Assembly: GCA_038087015.1 (NCBI GenBank)
Contig: JASBNA010000033.1
Coordinates: forward strand, 434,001-498,000
DNA: 64,000 bases
Direction: 5' to 3'
Source of the DNA: Cerrena zonata
Taxonomy: Eukaryota; Basidiomycota; Agaricomycetes; Polyporales; Cerrenaceae
Shown here: positions 61,126 to 64,000 of the stretch, piece after piece
Numbering within the stretch: the first letter of the stretch is position 1
How the letters are laid out: every line of letters starts with the position of its first letter
Position numbers and translations under genes: made by a program
The notes under the pieces: generated by a model
Databases searched by the model: none
The model's input: only the letters and a program-made list of their open reading frames with translations
What the model was told of the DNA's origin: nothing

Positions 61126-62094
61126 CTATTTACCATTTTGACGTCTTATGGCATCCCAAGATGATGTTGGTGGATCATTTGTTTTATCATTAGAAGAATC
61201 ATTCGAACCAATTGAAGAATCATCAATTGAAGAATCAGTCTCATCAATTGAAGAATCATTGACGTCAATTGACGAATTAGGATTGACCCACTCAATATTT
61301 TCAGATGATTCTTGAGGAAAGCTTTCTTTTCTCAATTGATCCCAATGAGTTGAGACTGAAACATCCGAATCCAGAACTTGATTGGGATTTCTATTTATAC
61401 CTAACAGTTTTAGTACAATACTTTCATCAATTTTACCATCTTCTTTACAAAATTTCATTGGTAAGATTTCGGCAAAATGACTTGCCTTTTTATTAGAAGT
61501 TTGAAACATTCCGATTCTTCTAATATCTTGATAATTCATTAATTTGGGATCTTTAATCACTAATGATTCATTTTTAAAGGTTAAATTATAATAGAAATAA
61601 AATAACGGTAATGCAAAAACATCAATTTTTTGCCATATTTGTGCTTGTCTTTGGGAATTAACATTTGACAGTTGACTAATTTGATTAGTTTTTTCATTCA
61701 AGTAATAGCTTTTCGCTTTAACTTGAGCCATTAATGAAATACCCATTGAAATTGCTGAAAGCGCAAAAAATTTAGCTACTGGTCTCTTGAAAAACGGTAA
61801 TTTCTTGGTTTCTTTTACTATTGGTGACTGTAACTCTTCCTTTTGGGGATAATATCTTTTTTTAATCAAGCCGTAGAGAGTAGGGGTACTCATTGCCAAT
61901 ATGAACGTGGTGAACGATATGAATTCAGACTTCCCGTAAACGTACTGGATATCTCTAAAGATCTGTCCACGATCGTTTTGACTCAATTGCTTATCTGCAT
62001 TATAAAACTCGATACTTTTCTCGTATTGGTTAGCTCCTAGTCTGTAGTATAATGGAGGATACTCTGATTGCAAATCTTGATCGGATAAAACCAT
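61126..62094 (-). CDS. membrane protein, function unknown
   Basis: A 322-residue frame from ATG 62094 (MVLSDQDLQSEYPPLYYRLG). Three hydrophobic stretches are visible (EFISFTTFILAMSTPTLYGL, VAKFFALSAISMGISLM, IDVFALPLFYFYYNLTF). Two similar soft motifs, THWDQLRKES and SSWDAIRRQNG, occur in the C-terminal half, separated by Ser/Asp-rich SSIDxxDSS repeats. I do not recognise the family. WD.(L/I)R.(Q/E) endings are seen in small mitochondrial inner-membrane proteins, so a mitochondrial location is possible but not shown. Convergent with RPS1. Confidence 0.7.
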   Translation of the reverse strand: MVLSDQDLQSEYPPLYYRLGANQYEKSIEFYNADKQLSQNDRGQIFRDIQYVYGKSEFISFTTFILAMSTPTLYGLIKKRYYPQKEELQSPIVKETKKLPFFKRPVAKFFALSAISMGISLMAQVKAKSYYLNEKTNQISQLSNVNSQRQAQIWQKIDVFALPLFYFYYNLTFKNESLVIKDPKLMNYQDIRRIGMFQTSNKKASHFAEILPMKFCKEDGKIDESIVLKLLGINRNPNQVLDSDVSVSTHWDQLRKESFPQESSENIEWVNPNSSIDVNDSSIDETDSSIDDSSIGSNDSSNDKTNDPPTSSWDAIRRQNGK

Positions 62095-62557
62095 TTTTCC
62101 CTGCTTTTCCAAAGCCTAATTGACAATTGAATAACAAATAAATGAATAAAGGTACTACCTCCTTCTAATTATATATGTATGACAGTATAATTAGATAAGG
62201 GCAATTATCAGAAGCCCGTTTTCCAGATGAGCTAACAAAATGTTAATGATACTCGAAGGCGACACCCGTACCTCCCGGGTATCGGGGGAGTTGCAAACGG
62301 CTGGTGATTACCATAATTAAGTGCTACCGTTCATGGAGATAAGGCTTCCAAGGGTATATCTTATTAAGGTAACACTTACAAACAGTTAATATTTACAAGC
62401 ACACAAGACAGGTGGGTCAGTTAGCCTCCTGTCATACGCGAGATTTTTTTTGCAACTTTGTCCATCAACCAGTTAGTCTTACAGTTAAGTCTTACTAGTT
62501 TCAACTGGCCATACACGTAGATTACATCATTCTTGCACTACTCTGGTGTTGTAGTTG

Positions 62558-62591
62558 TTCTAGTGTAGTATTCTAGTGTAGTATTCTAGTG
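62558..62591 (+). repeat. 13-bp tandem repeat, 2.6 copies
   Basis: TTCTAGTGTAGTA is repeated head to tail at 62558 and 62571, with a partial third copy at 62584. Confidence 0.85.
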
Positions 62592-62715
62592 CTTCTGGTC
62601 TGGTGGTACCAGATGGTGATCGCTCTGTTGTTAGTAAATACAGCACTTTTTCGTTATCTTTGGCGTAAAAAGGTAAAAATGTACCACACACCCATACACC
62701 GACATATAAGGTAGC

Positions 62716-62799
62716 GTTTCGAGCAGAATAGCCAACCATCAGTCGGGGTCTCCATCAATAACGTCTAATTGACGATTAGATACTGCAATTCCTCGAAAC
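62716..62799. repeat. nested inverted repeats
   Basis: Outer arms GTTTCGAG (62716) and CTCGAAAC (62792) enclose an inner hairpin TCTAAT-TGACG-ATTAGA (62764-62780). The total span of 84 nt could fold as a stem with an internal hairpin. Confidence 0.5.
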
Positions 62800-63237
62800 A
62801 GCGCAACCTTAAACTAATTTCATAAAGCAAGTTACAAATTAAAATACAATAAAAATGCGAAAAACCTGAAATTTCACTTTGGTCAAATCTTCGAAGGAAT
62901 GGACCTTTGGATGATCCCCAACAGCCAATTGAGTCAGGGTACCCAGGAGTACATTGCTATTGCGAGTGTCTGAGTGTGCTGATTGTCAGTAGGCCACCAA
63001 TTCTCTGGGAATCGTAGTAGAAAGAGAAGCCCTTCAGTTAGTTGTACGGGGAGGAGTGCATATTGGCACGCAACCCCAAAAACTGTGCACAGCCAGAGAC
63101 AACAACTCATACAGATGTAGCAGTAAGTGAAATTAATGATGATGCTTTATTTTTCTAGAGGAATAAATTTCAACTAGCGGTTTTTCTGTCAATTGCTTAT
63201 ACGCTAGTAAATTATCGATTGATACTCGTTTTCAGCA

Positions 63238-64000
63238 ATGAGTTCAAAAGTATGTTGGCACGCTCGAGTCCAATTGAATGTTTCCAACTGCCAATTGATG
63301 GCTCAATTGACTAAGGTTGATTGAATACTAACTTGATATAGGAAAAGAATGGGGTTGCTAACTCGGCTCCTCCAAAACAGCACGAAATTCCTGATGTTCA
63401 TGAATATAATGAAAAACAAAAGGCTAATGTGAATAAACAAAAACCCCCAGTTGATGGGTCTGATAATGTAGGTATTAAACATCAACCACCCAAAAAAGCT
63501 AGTATTAGAGATAAATCTACTTTTTCTTGGGAAAATGTTGGTACTTGGGATAGTGAAACTACTTCGGATAAATTAAAAGCTTTAAAAGTTATTAATAATA
63601 TTGAATCTTATATAACTGATCATTTTTTCGGTGATTGGTACTGGAATACTTCAATTATTATTGGAACCTGTTTCTTCTGTTGGTTAATTGCTCGCTTGGG
63701 AGGTGGGATTTTATCATTACTTTTCATTTTGTTATTTACCAATTCGGTTTATAGATTGGAACATCGAAGATTTAATCGTGATATTCGTGATGATATGCAA
63801 AGACTTTCTGCTAACAATCGTTTAGAAAATGAATTGGAAACTATGGAATGGTTAAACTCTTTCTTGGATAAATTTTGGGTCATTTATATGCCTGCCTTAT
63901 CTGAACAAGTTATGTTTCAAGCTAATGAAGTTTTGAAAGATTCTGCTCCAGGGTTTGGTATTGAGGCTTTATCTTTAGATGAATTTACTTTGGGTTCAAA
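63238..64000 (+). CDS. tricalbin (ER-plasma membrane tether), partial
   Basis: Start of an extended-synaptotagmin-like tricalbin (Tcb1/Tcb3 type) that tethers cortical ER to the plasma membrane and moves lipids. Exon 1 is 63238-63249 (MSSK); exon 2 starts at 63342. After a disordered Lys/Pro-rich leader come SWENVGTWDSETTSDKLKAL, ESYITDHFFGDWYWNTS, the hairpin membrane anchor (SIIIGTCFFCWLIARLGGGI, ILSLLFILLFTNSVYR) and the beginning of the SMP lipid-transfer domain (LENELETMEWLNSFLDKFW, then PGFGIEALSLDEFTLGSK). The gene is cut by the window end, so the C2 domains are not visible. Confidence 0.94.
63250..63341 (+). other. tricalbin intron (92 nt)
   Basis: Donor GTATGT, perfect branch TACTAAC (63326-63332), acceptor GATATAG; phase 0 after the fourth codon. 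It contains several stop codons in all frames. Confidence 0.92.

Larger units (their letters stand above)
62095..63237. other. long divergent promoter region before the tricalbin gene
   Basis: 1.1 kb with no supportable gene. It holds a GC-rich patch CCCGTACCTCCCGGG near 62268, the 13-bp repeat at 62558, and the nested inverted repeat at 62716-62799. Confidence 0.5.

Overview
This is ordinary nuclear DNA from an ascomycete yeast, most likely of the CTG-Ser clade (Candida/Debaryomyces relatives). Genes are dense and mostly intronless, the DNA is AT-rich with long poly(dA:dT) tracts, and the few introns are short with GTATGT/GTACGT donors and a (T)NCTAAC branch site. Two CTG codons fall where budding-yeast homologues carry serine (PFK2 at 2422, VPS27 FYVE domain at 44428), so CTG is probably read as Ser. 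No tRNA, rRNA, transposon, CRISPR or viral feature was found.

Layout. 1-9 kb: PFK2, a three-exon amino acid permease, and a tubulin-cofactor-C-like gene broken by about five frameshifts. 9-18 kb: ARO10 with an Aro80-type site, a FAA2-type acyl-CoA synthetase, RVB2 (start codon isolated by an intron), and divergent VMA11/NSL1. 18-31 kb: IQG1, CRN1, a small ORF, LRO1, ATG3 and a NRM1/WHI5-family repressor. 31-42 kb: an aldo-keto reductase, a PCI-domain gene, ERG2, a MATE transporter, an unknown coiled-coil gene and a G1 cyclin, separated by intergenic regions rich in tandem repeats. 42-52 kb: ROT1, VPS27, SPE1 (one frameshift), calcineurin A and LOT5. 52-64 kb: a HID1-family gene, TSR2, ORC1 (two frameshifts), TEM1, RPS1 (eS1), a membrane protein of unknown function, and the first part of a tricalbin that runs off the end.

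The genes are housekeeping and do not form one system. Themes are central metabolism (PFK2, ARO10, FAA2, SPE1), lipids and sterols (LRO1, ERG2, tricalbin), cytokinesis and cell cycle (IQG1, TEM1, NRM1, G1 cyclin, ORC1, NSL1), vesicle traffic (VPS27, HID1, VMA11) and signalling (calcineurin). The most useful observations are the multi-intron permease, the clustering of single-base frameshifts in three genes while more than 25 others are intact, several convincing promoter motifs (Aro80-type before ARO10, Tbf1/Cbf1-type before RPS1, sterol response element before ERG2, MCB before ORC1), and an unexplained nine-copy motif array upstream of ROT1. I did not find a convincing previously undescribed system.
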